From Ichthyophis bannanicus (lineage: Eukaryota; Chordata; Amphibia; Gymnophiona; Ichthyophiidae), in NCBI GenBank assembly GCA_033557465.1, contig CM066051.1, positions 103,145,026 through 103,209,025 on the forward strand: a stretch of 64,000 nt of DNA. Reading direction: 5' to 3'. Made by a program: the position numbers and the translations under genes. Below the pieces are notes generated by a model. That model ran no database searches and was not told where the DNA came from. It saw only the letters and a list, made by a program, of their open reading frames with translations. Below are positions 60,501 through 63,905 of this stretch, piece after piece. Numbering within the stretch: the stretch's first letter is position 1; each line of letters begins with the position of its first letter.

Positions 60501-61593
60501 CCTGCCGACAGGATATGGAGTATCAGCAAGAGAGGCCCATGTGTATGGAAGGCATCAGACTCATGTCATGTAGAGCCATAGTGAGCTCTGAACAGCACCA
60601 TTTACCTTTCCCACTCCTGCTCGGCTTCTTCTGCTGTCAGCGTTCGGTGTTTGGCCACAGGAGTGAAGTTATACCAGTTATTCACAGGGAAAGCTTCAAA
60701 CGCGCCATCAGGACACTGCGTAAAGATGTAGTAGGAAGCATTTTCCGTCACGCCTCCTTTCTTCACCCCTTTAAATCTGATGGGAAAGACATCCAAGAGA
60801 TCAGAGGGTCATCAATGGGGAAGGAACCCATGACTCGTCACACTCCATACCCCATGACCTAATCCTGATGCCTGCAGTGGTTCCTCCCAGAGGGCCATTA
60901 ACATGGACAGAGCCCATGCCTCACTGCTCCTCTCCTAACGCTATATGACATCTTCAATATTTCACCTCCTATGCACCCCTCCCCCGCCTCAGGTGCTACT
61001 CACTTGCGGCCCGCTTTGCCATTCACTTGCAGCAACCAGGGCTGGTCCTCCAGCCGGAACTCCTTCAGAACAATGCCATACTTCTTTCGACGAGCCTCCT
61101 CCCTCAGCTTGCGGTTAAACTCACTCCCAGCCCCAGAATCTGGCATCTCCTCCTCCTGGTACATCTTCTTGTTACTGGTATCACGTTCCATTTTAGCCTA
61201 AAGAGAGTGAAAGAGGGGATTTTATTACCATATTGACAGATCCCCTTTCCAGACCGAGTCGGCCACCTTTTGCCACCCCATCATATCGGAGGACCTGCAA
61301 GTTCCCCTCCAGAGATCAGCCTTACCTGGGTCCAAGTGGAGAAATTGATTTTGTCAGCAACATTGAAAGCCATCACATTGTACTTCTTTGTTGTGTTTCT
61401 AGAACAAAAAATTTCAGAAGCATACAGGTACATAAAATTATTGGGTACCACTGCTGCCCTTCCCCCCCCCCCAAGAAGGCCTGTGGTTATACCCTCCCAT
61501 CTACTTTTCTAGATGAAAAAGCCTGTAACCTGGACCCCCTACTTACTTGGGAACTCGCACCATATATTCAGTGACAGACTGGCTGCTCGTGCC
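7542..61593 (-). CDS. GTF2F1: GTF2F1, TFIIF large subunit (RAP74), incomplete multi-exon gene
   Basis: RAP74 pairs with RAP30 (GTF2F2) to form TFIIF, which escorts RNA polymerase II into the preinitiation complex and aids early elongation in the nucleus. Seven coding exons are visible on the minus strand: 61593-61547, 61398-61326, 61197-61004, 60776-60606, 60501-60320, 17498-17357 and 7746-7542. All have GT/AG borders, and the phases are consistent wherever neighbouring exons can be joined. They give about 336 residues; the human protein has about 517. The N-terminal dimerisation domain, the start of the charged linker and the C-terminal winged helix are present. Exon 1 (only a few residues in human) and the exons for the acidic/serine-rich middle are not seen. 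The intron between 60319 and 17499 is 42.8 kb and packed with retroelements. The identification is from strong similarity to vertebrate RAP74 and is very secure; the exon numbering assumes the human order. Confidence 0.96.
8252..8640. repeat. 62-bp tandem repeat, about 6 copies
   Basis: The unit contains gcgtagcaggagatgcactc and tccaggagatggtgcgtttg. Copies of the landmark atgcactc recur at about 8271, 8333, 8398, 8460, 8522 and 8586, spacings of 62 to 65 bp. The array abuts the recombinase C-terminal remnant and probably arose by duplication of part of it. Confidence 0.9.
8641..9216. other. Mostly unassigned sequence with a (GGAAA)n run
   Basis: No gene is recognised. A short GGAAA microsatellite lies near 9032-9058. 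The stretch is probably the middle of the decayed DIRS copy on either side, but I cannot show it. Confidence 0.5.
9217..9455 (+). mobile_element. tRNA-derived SINE with an L2-like tail
   Basis: A tRNA-like head has an A-box-like segment (taatgcttagagcactag) and a B-box-like segment (gggttcatttccc). It is followed by the body cactccttgtggccttgggc. The tail (tgtagaccactttgactaaa, then taaataaataaat) resembles the 3' ends of the L2 elements at 26870-26935. RNA polymerase III would drive it; an L2-type LINE would mobilise it. Confidence 0.8.
10205..10400 (-). mobile_element. L2-type LINE or SINE tail, minus strand
   Basis: The segment starts with TTTA repeats (tttatttatttatttaacc) and reads through accactttgattgaaggata on the minus strand. 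This is the usual L2-like 3' tail with a short tandem-repeat end. It is too short to assign a full element. Confidence 0.6.
10440..12300 (-). mobile_element. Decayed DIRS reverse transcriptase region, minus strand
   Basis: Near 11690-11560 the minus strand reads [20 protein letters not shown] followed by VVAANLRHQ. This matches [20 protein letters not shown] in the better DIRS copy. The catalytic YLDD has decayed to YLQL. Upstream peptides near 11990-11880 ([20 protein letters not shown]) match the usual RT start. The left edge (ggactggactggagggacaa at 10467) looks like a DIRS terminal repeat. Confidence 0.65.
12654..13153. other. Assembly gap, exactly 500 N
   Basis: Round 500-N length indicates a placeholder of unknown true size. 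It abuts the minisatellite, which probably broke the assembly. Missing GTF2F1 exons may lie in it. Confidence 0.98.
13154..17080. repeat. 71-bp C-rich minisatellite, about 55 copies
   Basis: The unit runs acacagcccctcccaatgcc, acccaccactctctcctgca, cctctccagcactcaccccc and ccgactcctgc. Copies differ mainly by one-base insertions and deletions, often in C runs, and some contain odd homopolymer pairs (for example near 16482-16500). The right side (16660-17080) is much cleaner than the left. Indels rather than substitutions dominate, suggesting uncorrected long-read error in addition to real variation. The repeat lies in a GTF2F1 intron. Long stop-free frames are a by-product of its composition. 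Confidence 0.95.
17357..17498 (-). CDS. GTF2F1: GTF2F1 exon 7 (142 bp)
   Basis: A lysine-rich stretch ([20 protein letters not shown]) is followed by [20 protein letters not shown] and YMSDQS, a very conserved RAP74 linker block. The acceptor is cttgtgtag and the donor CCAG|gtcagt. The exon is isolated by 42.8 kb from exon 6. It ends with two bases of a codon. The last exon begins with one base, so direct joining of the two would keep the frame even without the unseen middle exons. Confidence 0.95.
17499..18165. other. Intron sequence with nothing recognised
   Basis: This is the first part of the 42.8 kb GTF2F1 intron next to exon 7. I see no ORF or repeat that I can classify. Confidence 0.5.
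18172..18235. repeat. DIRS terminal-repeat fragment
   Basis: ttcctcatcgtccctccagt followed by ccagtccaggacacaatggg resembles the terminal repeat of the DIRS element at 34822-43229. It sits just outside the gag-only DIRS element, which may have inserted into an older DIRS end. Confidence 0.6.
18258..18400. repeat. 3' inverted terminal repeat, DIRS C
   Basis: Reads agttacttacctgtaacagg inward, then the palindrome gtcggtaccgac at 18321-18332 and the shared inner part (ttccaatcagaaagcttt). It is inverted relative to 23262-23361 over about 100 bp. Confidence 0.85.
18521..18616. repeat. Internal complementary region, DIRS C
   Basis: Bases 18521-18572 are the inverse of the 3' outer end at 18258-18309. 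Bases 18577-18616 are the inverse of the 5' outer end near 23320-23361. A short gtgc joins the halves. This is the template used to rebuild the termini and close the circle. Confidence 0.88.
20761..22989 (-). CDS. DIRS gag-like ORF, intact, about 742 codons from the likely start
   Basis: This open frame of 751 codons counted from 23016 has its best start at 22987-22989, giving [18 protein letters not shown] zinc-ribbon-like motif is at the N-terminus (CIQCGN, then CLNC 16 residues later), as in the gag at 42284 (CLVCG ... CRSC). The middle is serine/proline-rich with about three 50-residue repeats containing [12 protein letters not shown] or variants. The C-terminal part has a conserved gag block ([20 protein letters not shown]) matching [16 protein letters not shown] of the other copy, then a basic tail ([16 protein letters not shown]). 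Gag would package element RNA. It is the longest intact transposon ORF here, unusual among broken neighbours. Confidence 0.8.
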   Translation of the reverse strand: MEPSFPKKCIQCGNTCFLLDSNSWCLNCVGPDPFSPDSSGDTFVRKPSVFRVSLDTVFYSAVREPGFSSSQDQVTHKQSVKTSQSLSGMSHAQHGDGSGLTRKNPLALPLRESAGSKALKGFQVVPGAHPSQNIPEPCPGVVSASSGTDPPASTPVSSVPLFTRDRHRASSVPSGPIDTLRIDFPRSQPCTVQVSASSGTDSPASASVSSVSLFIRNRPLASSALLGPGDTIPMDISISQPCSGTVPASIGSDASALVWNNVLPARGCHRASSVPSGPIDVTQAALPVSASPILPPTSVPSRHASIDSLPSMPSLESISSLEDWVPTRPRTDSRRFQISSSEDPSHNSRMISVPLQQFPMTTSTAGPVSVSMSMPVLAPMPSLEPIPGVADAVLTASKLPYQYPCPSTRFLSSHHGTSSGVQPLSLALPGTVPIGDQSFQAFLLDMATFLNISIPGFDAIPGSPAQMENMMLPLHPALQDLLLRVWKSPLRLPLPSTATEVRYRVPPSPGFQKPQLPHRSLVVESALRKVKSKKKHSSYPPGRSSRTLDAFGRQAFQTSMLASRILSYIFHMSLTLQEVTERLSLLTPFMPEPKATNYSLLFNHSRNISWFLSRASIDSFESVSRSSAIAIAARRRAWLEASDLSRWAQTILAHSPCTGEGLFNKEALRQVAQCSADSPSTKDHSKPPPSSKGRKCPTKPSFPKKRKFHSSLAHHSAVPKQGTPQPSLKSSSSGQSQHSQQP
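22150..22600. repeat. About 150-157-bp tandem repeats within the gag ORF
   Basis: The landmark gaggatgc recurs near 22171, 22321 and 22478. Each unit has gaagagtg(a/g)aacactcgac or a diverged form, and cggtaccg-type motifs. The repeats keep the reading frame. Confidence 0.75.
23262..23361. repeat. 5' inverted terminal repeat, DIRS C
   Basis: It contains the palindrome gtcggtaccgac at 23309-23320 and ends ttcctggagata near 23361. The inner part matches the 3' repeat in inverse; the outer 40 bp are end-specific. Confidence 0.85.
23362..24076. other. Unassigned sequence with poly-C and an AT-rich degenerate repeat
   Basis: A poly-C run lies near 23392-23409. From about 23645 to 23850, motifs such as agagcttctggtttaaattt recur three to four times at about 60-65 bp. 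No coding sequence is recognised. Confidence 0.6.
25246..25835 (+). pseudogene. CR1 reverse transcriptase, first part
   Basis: This open stretch covers RT motifs from [10 protein letters not shown] through NYRPVSPMS and [13 protein letters not shown] to LLWIRNWL, where the L2 insertion cuts it. The next CR1 residues resume near 26940. Confidence 0.85.
25836..26937 (+). mobile_element. L2-type LINE 3' fragment nested in CR1
   Basis: It encodes the end of the RT and the typical L2 C-terminal region: [20 protein letters not shown], then [20 protein letters not shown] and [20 protein letters not shown]. The 3' end is taaatagcgcggtataaaag followed by an A-rich tail. It is 5'-truncated and lies between the CR1 residues NWL and the RT motif near GSMLGPLLF, with about 4-bp flank identity (taag). 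Confidence 0.87.
27017..27670 (+). pseudogene. CR1 reverse transcriptase, second part
   Basis: This open frame runs from [17 protein letters not shown] through [11 protein letters not shown] to [16 protein letters not shown] and [20 protein letters not shown], the C-terminal CR1 signature. A stop (tag at 27010) precedes it, where a glutamine codon is expected in GVPQGS. Confidence 0.85.
28059..29539. other. Unassigned 1.5 kb
   Basis: Many short open frames exist on both strands but none resembles a protein I know. I see no inverted or tandem repeats. It could be unique intron sequence or an old repeat beyond recognition. Confidence 0.5.
29540..29818 (+). mobile_element. RTE/BovB-like LINE, 5' part (endonuclease start)
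   Basis: In shifting frames it reads [21 protein letters not shown] and [20 protein letters not shown], the APE endonuclease start of RTE/BovB LINEs. It stops at 29818 and the expected continuation begins at about 43230, so 13.4 kb was inserted between. Confidence 0.82.
29819..30289. mobile_element. DIRS-type terminal sequence and L2 5' flank
   Basis: aattacacttacctggtaat, then tgtagttcc, at 29821 resembles the DIRS A terminal repeat at 1189. The following 400 bp are not classifiable. An inverted pair (ctgatcaaggccgg near 30165 and ccggccttgatcag near 30292) marks the entry into the L2 element. Confidence 0.5.
30290..33484 (+). mobile_element. L2-type LINE, nearly full length
   Basis: Endonuclease and RT are in order, with the 3' end tagagcggtatataagagcc followed by a TGAG/TG repeat tail. 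It is nested inside the RTE/BovB-like element. Endonuclease motifs are [17 protein letters not shown] and SNHNLI; RT carries YADD. Only one in-frame stop (31749-31751) and one frameshift near 33255 disrupt it, so it is one of the youngest LINEs here. Confidence 0.88.
30693..33266 (+). pseudogene. L2 ORF2 (endonuclease-RT), one stop and one late frameshift
   Basis: Two stretches of 352 and 502 codons lie in the same frame, separated by TAA at 31749. Endonuclease: [37 protein letters not shown] and [59 protein letters not shown] and [14 protein letters not shown], with catalytic YADD. C-terminal: [18 protein letters not shown]. After residue PIS near 33255 the frame shifts, and the expected tail ([16 protein letters not shown]) continues in another frame to about 33390. 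Upstream residues NLDVLM show the ORF began left of 30693. Confidence 0.88.
33449..33535. repeat. TGAG/TG tail and CT/TA microsatellite
   Basis: (TGAG)n then (TG)n closes the L2 element. A (CT)n(TA)n run follows at about 33500-33530 and begins the DIRS C 3' fragment or a spacer. Confidence 0.85.
33535..34818 (+). mobile_element. DIRS family C 3' fragment, plus strand
   Basis: The sequence from about 34310 to 34440 aligns to the inverse of 18640-18720 (acagctcctttt, tcaactcctacc, gggagtccccatatgtg). The complementary region is at 34445-34541 and the 3' terminal repeat runs to about 34818, with the palindrome at 34741-34752. The upstream 0.8 kb has no coding sequence, as in the 18-23 kb copy. 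It ends directly against the next DIRS element. Confidence 0.8.
34823..34860. repeat. DIRS B inverted terminal repeat, 3' side
   Basis: tccttatcgttcctccagtt and the next 18 bases match 43191-43228 in inverse with one mismatch in 38. Confidence 0.9.
34950..35636 (-). pseudogene. DIRS B tyrosine recombinase, catalytic part
   Basis: Reads [20 protein letters not shown], then [20 protein letters not shown] (first catalytic arginine) and [16 protein letters not shown]. After a frameshift near 35100 it continues [20 protein letters not shown] (H-x-x-R) and [20 protein letters not shown] with the tyrosine near 34950. The N-terminal half lies at 38573-38793, beyond the CR1. This enzyme integrates the circular DNA copy. 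The frameshift and the insertion both inactivate it. Confidence 0.88.
35636..38572 (-). mobile_element. CR1-type LINE nested in the DIRS B recombinase gene
   Basis: In minus order: endonuclease ([54 protein letters not shown]), RT ([65 protein letters not shown]) and the CR1 tail ([18 protein letters not shown]). The 3' end is catgatgacag read inverted near 35640. It lacks the first ORF and the RT has a stop at 36656-36658. About 20 bp present in the sister copy at 48520-48555 are missing near 37318, next to a poly-C run. Confidence 0.9.
38573..38793 (-). pseudogene. DIRS B tyrosine recombinase, N-terminal part
   Basis: [20 protein letters not shown], then [10 protein letters not shown] and [20 protein letters not shown], is the SAM-like DNA-binding domain. 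The CR1 begins right after RGKVNRVL. The family A copy at 1-1060 shows the uninterrupted order. Confidence 0.87.
38855..40780 (-). pseudogene. DIRS B reverse transcriptase, RNase H and methyltransferase-like ORF
   Basis: The RT starts near 40680 ([20 protein letters not shown]). The core is [49 protein letters not shown] and HPYLDDWLI, with the catalytic YLDD near 40085-40075. RNase H follows: [14 protein letters not shown] near 39570 and [17 protein letters not shown] near 39415. The DIRS-specific methyltransferase-like region ([17 protein letters not shown], then [15 protein letters not shown]) is near 39060-38940. Frameshifts near 40490 and 39530 break it. It would copy element RNA into circular DNA. 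Confidence 0.88.
40704..42284 (-). pseudogene. DIRS B gag, broken by frameshift and 80-bp duplication
   Basis: The start is near 42198 ([15 protein letters not shown]) with a zinc-ribbon-like pair, CLVCG and CRSC. A frameshift near 42050-42110 moves into the long body (42121-41084), with [35 protein letters not shown] and [20 protein letters not shown]. An 80-bp direct duplication then shifts the frame again. The last part ([20 protein letters not shown]) and a glycine/arginine/phenylalanine-rich tail ([17 protein letters not shown]) follow. Confidence 0.82.
41025..41184. repeat. 80-bp direct tandem duplication in DIRS B gag
   Basis: 41025-41104 and 41105-41184 are identical apart from one base (caccaaccga against caccgaccga). 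The length is not a multiple of three, so it frameshifts gag. Confidence 0.95.
42285..43190. other. 5' untranslated region of DIRS B
   Basis: There are no long frames. It includes a G/C run near 42828-42840 and a (TTG)n near 42947-42960. An inverted pair (gctgcatggagactgg near 43081 and ccagtctccaagctgcagga near 43159) lies near the terminus. Confidence 0.65.
43191..43228. repeat. DIRS B inverted terminal repeat, 5' side
   Basis: gaggactgaactggaggaac plus flanks, inverse of 34823-34860. Directly to the right the RTE/BovB-like endonuclease resumes. Confidence 0.9.
44326..44671. mobile_element. Unclassified 346-bp insertion with 13-bp target duplication
   Basis: ttatcaaagaaca occurs at 44313-44325 and 44672-44684, flanking 346 bp that do not belong to the LINE. 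The interior has ctgcgtttcgggtcactaaa and accctgcttcagg. The 13-bp perfect duplication suggests LINE-dependent retrotransposition. I could not name the family. Confidence 0.75.
44834..45038 (+). mobile_element. tRNA-derived SINE with an RTE-like tail
   Basis: A-box-like tagcctagtggttagagca and B-box-like gagttcaattccc form the head. The body cactccttgtgaccttaggc matches the SINE at 9217-9455. The tail gggtcgctaggagtcagcac, then tgacttgacagcac, resembles RTE/BovB 3' ends used by known SINEs. Flanks actaaagaaaggt and actaaaaaaggt form a target duplication of about 12 bp. Confidence 0.86.
45196..45612 (+). pseudogene. RTE/BovB-like reverse transcriptase core
   Basis: This 138-codon open stretch holds [40 protein letters not shown] and [15 protein letters not shown]. 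Frames break on both sides, so it is a fragment of the LINE, not a gene. Confidence 0.85.
46451..46835. other. Unassigned spacer
   Basis: Between the RTE 3' end and the next CR1. I see nothing classifiable. Confidence 0.5.
46836..48575 (-). mobile_element. CR1-type LINE, 5'-truncated, sister of 35636-38572
   Basis: It aligns nearly base for base with 35636-37320, with only scattered differences. RT frame is open for 475 codons (48612-47185): [75 protein letters not shown] and [10 protein letters not shown]. The tail at 46842 reads inverted catgtttctatg. High similarity implies recent activity of this family. Confidence 0.9.
47185..48612 (-). CDS. CR1 reverse transcriptase, intact partial ORF
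   Basis: Retrotransposon RT of about 475 codons with FADD catalytic motif ([10 protein letters not shown]), [13 protein letters not shown] and the C-terminal CR1 block [20 protein letters not shown]. It lacks the endonuclease and any ORF1 because of 5' truncation, so it cannot be autonomous. The frame ends RGKAG and then a stop at 47185-47187, inside the usual CR1 C-terminal region. The first 13 or so codons (from 48612) come from the adjacent sequence at the truncation point. Confidence 0.82.
   Translation of the reverse strand: MVYNELNNKDKDAWVHTEYVEADKDKAELLNKYFCSVFTDEVPGAGPQKTPTNKNRSEGHLEQFSEDCVREKLAQLKVDKTMGPDGIHPRILRELGDVLATPLTDLFNASLESGVVPKDWREAHVVPLHKSGSKDVVENYRPVSLTSVVSKLLETLLKEKIVRFLESGRLQDLRQHGFTRGRSCQTNLIDFFDWVTRELDRGRALDVVYLDFSKAFDTVPHRRLINKLSTLGMDPKVTAWVSNWLGGRRQRVQVNGAHSEEKDVTSGVPQGSVLGPILFNIFVSDIAEGLSSKVCLFADDTKICNRVDTQEGVDNMRRDLAKLEEWSRIWQLGFNVKKCKVMHLGCSNPREQYSIGGEVLLSTKEERDLGVVVSDDLKVAKQVEKATAKARRMLGCIRRGMASRKKEVIMPLYKSLVRPHLEYGVQFWRPHLQKDVNRMEAVQRVATKMINGLHYKAYEDRLKDLNYVHLRGKAG
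48576..48660 (+). mobile_element. L2-type 3' tail fragment
   Basis: gtaaaccactctgattccag, then aaaggcggtatataagtgca and taaataaaa, is the common L2/SINE tail. Confidence 0.65.
48705..48920. repeat. 108-bp tandem duplication
   Basis: aatgcccagcctttccaat starts at 48705 and again at 48813. The two copies differ at only a few positions. Confidence 0.9.
48921..49654. other. Unassigned; G/C-rich simple sequence near 49300-49480
   Basis: No gene is recognised. A poly-C run at about 49331-49345 and CAG-like segments (gcagcagcggcagcag) give several spurious frames. Confidence 0.5.
49655..50257 (+). mobile_element. CR1 3' fragment, plus strand
   Basis: gtgtgcaattctggtcaccg and following bases encode [14 protein letters not shown] residues, then [13 protein letters not shown]. 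The 3' end reads cttggtctgacccagtctgg near 50220. It is the family of 24077-28058, more decayed. Confidence 0.85.
50258..51180. other. Unassigned, with a 45-bp tandem duplication
   Basis: tggcgcagctgccaccctc recurs about 50 bp apart near 51053 and 51101. Otherwise I see no feature. Confidence 0.6.
51639..52095 (-). pseudogene. L1/Tx1 ORF2 end with CCHC zinc knuckle
   Basis: [18 protein letters not shown] gives the C-x2-C ... H-x4-C knuckle typical of L1/Tx1 ORF2 ends. It is followed by [18 protein letters not shown] and the tail [20 protein letters not shown]. Confidence 0.87.
52187..52592. repeat. About 400-bp near-perfect palindrome
   Basis: Arms of about 200 bp, for example gcagcagacagg near 52570 against cctgtctgctgc at 52198, and gatgggaacttcccatc at the centre near 52384-52400. 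It is GC-rich and would form a long hairpin. It gives mirror-image spurious frames on both strands. Confidence 0.88.
52610..53080. repeat. G-rich minisatellite in hAT
   Basis: Units contain ggggggttaggagtggtgat and gggcactgggctgg with variable spacing of about 30-40 bp. The G runs could form quadruplexes. Confidence 0.9.
53081..54100. other. hAT interior, no transposase seen
   Basis: G- and AG-rich sequence, with degenerate repeats (gggcttggaatggaaatggg near 53266 and 53331). No coding similarity is visible. Confidence 0.6.
54291..54749 (-). pseudogene. L1/Tx1 ORF2 C-terminal region between repeat and hAT
   Basis: [20 protein letters not shown] and [20 protein letters not shown] are followed by [20 protein letters not shown] and [18 protein letters not shown]. 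The hAT element then interrupts. The reading resumes at about 52095 with [19 protein letters not shown]. Confidence 0.85.
54750..55290. repeat. 109-bp tandem repeat, five copies, in L1 ORF2
   Basis: ttgcccaccacaggaagc starts at 54754, 54863, 54972, 55081 and 55188 (spacings 109, 109, 109, 107). The unit covers part of the ORF2 C-terminal region ([20 protein letters not shown]). Copies are nearly identical. Because 109 is not a multiple of three, successive copies rotate through all three frames, and all are open. Confidence 0.95.
55363..56738 (-). pseudogene. L1/Tx1 ORF2 reverse transcriptase part
   Basis: [51 protein letters not shown] and [20 protein letters not shown] lead to a TGA at 56097-56099, where a tryptophan is likely. 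After it come [18 protein letters not shown], a frameshift near 56045, and AFADDMLL with the catalytic FADD near 55955. A TAA follows near 55938. The thumb reads [20 protein letters not shown] and so on to [11 protein letters not shown] at 55363. Confidence 0.87.
56739..57980 (-). pseudogene. L1/Tx1 ORF2 endonuclease part
   Basis: APE endonuclease with [50 protein letters not shown] and [11 protein letters not shown]. It is followed by the linker up to [15 protein letters not shown]. It nicks target DNA to prime reverse transcription. The frame ends at a TGA (56739-56741), and the RT continues in the same frame directly after it. Confidence 0.87.
58690..59540 (-). pseudogene. L1/Tx1 ORF1 (coiled-coil RNA-binding protein)
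   Basis: It starts near 59540 ([20 protein letters not shown], then a stop) and continues [21 protein letters not shown] heptad-rich coiled coil follows ([36 protein letters not shown]). Then come the RRM-like region, [20 protein letters not shown] and [20 protein letters not shown], and a C-terminal part [14 protein letters not shown]1p trimers coat element RNA. A stop near 59485 and a frameshift near 58865 break it. Confidence 0.8.
59728..60150. other. Intron sequence with nothing recognised
   Basis: Between the L1 target site and the DIRS-like terminus. There are no supported features. Confidence 0.5.
60151..60303. mobile_element. DIRS-type terminal sequence near GTF2F1 exon 6
   Basis: atctgctggtggggaggcat and tgtctggactggactagagg resemble the DIRS 5' ends at 4200-4310 and 62640-62700. 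An imperfect inverted pair (ctgctggaggctgagaaa and ttctcagtctccatctg) is inside. It ends about 17 bases from the exon 6 donor. Confidence 0.6.
60320..60501 (-). CDS. GTF2F1: GTF2F1 exon 6 (182 bp)
   Basis: It encodes [18 protein letters not shown] and an acidic/lysine linker ending in [14 protein letters not shown] and ESEGSGEE. The acceptor is ctgtcggcag|GCGGAAT. The inferred donor is GGAGA|gtaaga at 60320, slightly off consensus at the exon end, but it gives exactly the phase exon 7 needs. A DIRS-type terminal sequence begins only about 17 bases into the intron, at 60303 and leftwards. Confidence 0.9.
60606..60776 (-). CDS. GTF2F1: GTF2F1 exon 5 (171 bp)
   Basis: It encodes [20 protein letters not shown] followed by [17 protein letters not shown] and [20 protein letters not shown]. 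This is the end of the folded N-terminal dimerisation domain. The acceptor is tttcccatcag|ATTTAAAG and the donor GAAAG|gtaaat. The phase joins exactly to exon 6 as AG|G. Confidence 0.95.
61004..61197 (-). CDS. GTF2F1: GTF2F1 exon 4 (194 bp)
   Basis: This is the most conserved N-terminal block, including [20 protein letters not shown] and the following [15 protein letters not shown] and [15 protein letters not shown]. The acceptor ctctctttag lies at its 5' edge and the donor CGCAA|gtgagt at its 3' edge. It begins in phase 0 and ends with two bases of a lysine codon. An in-frame ATG three codons in is an ordinary internal methionine, not the start. Confidence 0.96.
61326..61398 (-). CDS. GTF2F1: GTF2F1 exon 3 (73 bp)
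   Basis: It encodes [19 protein letters not shown] and STWTQ, part of the RAP74/RAP30 triple-barrel interface. The acceptor ttctag precedes 61398 and the donor CCCAG|gtaag follows 61326. The exon supplies one base to complete the preceding codon and then 24 full codons, ending in phase 0. Confidence 0.94.
61547..61593 (-). CDS. GTF2F1: GTF2F1 exon 2 (47 bp)
   Basis: This exon encodes a short N-terminal strand, [14 protein letters not shown], matching the start of the RAP74 dimerisation fold. The acceptor is a pyrimidine tract ending in cag, just right of 61593. The donor is CCCAA|gtaagt at 61547. It enters in phase 0 and leaves with two bases that pair with the A opening exon 3 to make a lysine codon. 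The initiator methionine is not in this exon. By analogy with human, a tiny coding exon 1 lies upstream, beyond 64000 or unrecognised. Confidence 0.93.
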
Positions 61594-62020
61594 CTGAAAA
61601 AAAGGGAGATTCTACTTAATGCCAGCATGGGCTCCAAGAGTGAGCATCACAAGTACAGACATGGCAGTCCTGCGCAAATATATGCTAAAAGCCAAGGAAA
61701 AGATTTTACAACCATGACACCACCAACTACAATCACGAGAAAAGTGAATAAGGCTGCCCAGGTCTCCAGAAACAAGTAGGGAGATGCAGGCACGCTATAT
61801 GGATGACGTCCTCCAGACTTTCCCCTAGCTCAGAGAAGTCTTTGGGACTTCTAAGCATGCCTACCGCTTCTCACCCTCTGAAGTCTCGGTTGATGTCATA
61901 GCTGGCCTTGCGATGATGCTGTTCGATTCAGTCCATTATATCCTGGTTTTGGTGTATTACAGTCTCTTTTCTCCTTTTTTTGTTGTGAGGAAGGCAAGAG
62001 GCAGAGTGCGGCTGCACAAC
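61594..62020. other. Intron 1 sequence, nothing recognised
   Basis: Upstream of exon 2. I see no exon 1 and no clear repeat. Confidence 0.5.
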
Positions 62021-62222
62021 CTTACTGCAACTACGCTTTCTCCAGAGACAAGCAGGGGGGATGCAGGCACAATGAATCCAGAGCTCAGGGCATTACTGTG
62101 ACCTGAGTGGAAGATTATGAAGTACCACCTGCCCGAAGGTCAAGTCTTGCGCTGAGGAAGCACACATCAGTGCATACCCCTACTATCTAAATGAACCCGT
62201 TACAGGTAAGCAGCTACGCTTT
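62021..62222 (+). mobile_element. DIRS-like terminal fragment
   Basis: ctacgctttctccagagaca at 62030 and gttacaggtaagcagctacg at 62199 bracket a segment (cccgaaggtcaagtcttgcg, then ctgaggaagcaca). The segment matches 8070-8110 near the decayed DIRS recombinase end. It looks like the 3' terminal part of that DIRS family. Confidence 0.6.
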
Positions 62223-62600
62223 CTCACCACCAGAGAATGTCATTTTGATTTTTGAATGTACAATTAAGGCATTTTAAAGCAAAATTATGTATTGCAATGA
62301 TCTATATTAACTAACGTTGTGTTATTATTTATTTGCAGTATTTTTATACCACTGTAGGTATCAAAACATCATATGGTTTTGTGATTGTCTGTAATGCACT
62401 TTGAAGTCTATTTTACCACACAAGGCATAATTGTTATAAATATATATTTTTTTAAAAATACATCCATGAAACAGCAGCAAATTAAATAAGAAAAAGAACC
62501 AGTCACCTTTAGTGATTATCTTAAATTAAAAATAGCAGAAAGAATGGAATAAAGACCCATAACTGTTGTGTTAGTGCTCTTAAATGCATAAAATGAAGGG
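62223..62600. other. AT-rich intron sequence
   Basis: No feature beyond A/T runs near 62445-62460. Confidence 0.5.
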
Positions 62601-62604
62601 GTGG

Positions 62605-63905
62605 CAAAAGTGATAAATTACTTACCAGTTAATATCCTGCACTTCAGTCCTGCTAGATCAGCCCAGACAAGTGGGATGTGTTCCCCCACCAGCAGATTGG
62701 TGGACACAAAGAACCAACGAAAAGCCCAGGATTCAATGACATCACTCCTATGCCTCTATTAGCCACCAGAGTTCCCCTTCAATATTCATCCCAAAGCATA
62801 TGTGATAAACATGGCAAAACTCACACAAACTAAAGTATCTGCCTCTATCATCAAACTTGGACAAGCGTTCCAACAACTTGAAGGAATGAGTGAAAAATCC
62901 ACAAGCTTACACAAGGAAGGCAGTAACAGAATCTGCAAGAGAAAAAACTTGTCAACAAACGAGAAAAAACAAGTGGCAGATGCAGAAATACAGTGTTACT
63001 CCAGGAACTCTCTGCCGATCAAGAACGGACACATGAATGGTTAAGGAGGGGTAAACTGAAGGATGAGAGGTTGATAGTTGCAGCCCAGGACAGCGGCTTA
63101 CGGACGAGATGTAAGGCTACATCATCACTGGGTTCATGACCCTAAGAGGATTACAGAGAATGAGGAGGTTATGATCACCTGGGATACTCCTATTCCGACT
63201 GATTAAAAAGCTGGATGCGAGAAAGCCGGATATAGTGGTTAAGGAGAAAAACACCTGAACGGCATTGATAAAAGAGGTGTCAGTTCCAAGCGGCTACTCT
63301 GAATTGCATGGAGAGGTAGCAGATTCAGAATTACCAGGAAATGCAGTCAGAGACCAAGAAAATGTGCAGAAAGATACAGAAATATTTCCCATCATGTTGG
63401 ATTGCCAGAGGCTTGATAAAGAAGAATTTCCAAGCACATCTTGACAAACTACCCATAAATGGTATATCTTATGAACTCCAACAAGAGGCTCTCTTTGGCG
63501 TGATGCAAGTACTACGCCGAGCCTTAGCAGTAAATTTGAGAGAATGAGATCATACCCCTTATGCTCTGGCTTTGGAAGTGAGGTTCACGACTGTCATGGT
63601 ATGTGCAAAACTAACCCATTTGGAGAAACTACCCCTCAATCATGGGCAACAATGGGTAATCAACAGTAGAGAACTATGTACATGAAAGTATAAACAGAAG
63701 GCTGTCATTAGAAGATGAACTTGCAGAGCCAAGTATAAAAAAAATCATAGCAGACCCAAGGATACTGCCACAGAAGAACAGAACAATACAGTTTCAGGGG
63801 CAGGCTCTGGAATGGTCTAGGAGAACTCAAGGAAAGGACATTTACTGGTAAGTAAAATGTCACCTTCCATATCGTTCTGCTAGACCAGTCCATACAAGTG
63901 GGATG
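62605..63905. mobile_element. Probable short DIRS-related element (family D)
   Basis: The left end has attacttaccagttaat followed by cctgctagatcagcccagac and aagtgggatgtgttccccc. The right end has the inverse start (tttactggtaagtaaaatgt at 63840) followed by ctgctagaccagtccataca in direct orientation. The mixture of inverted and direct terminal pieces resembles a DIRS complementary region. Interior frames are short and not recognised. Confidence 0.5.
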
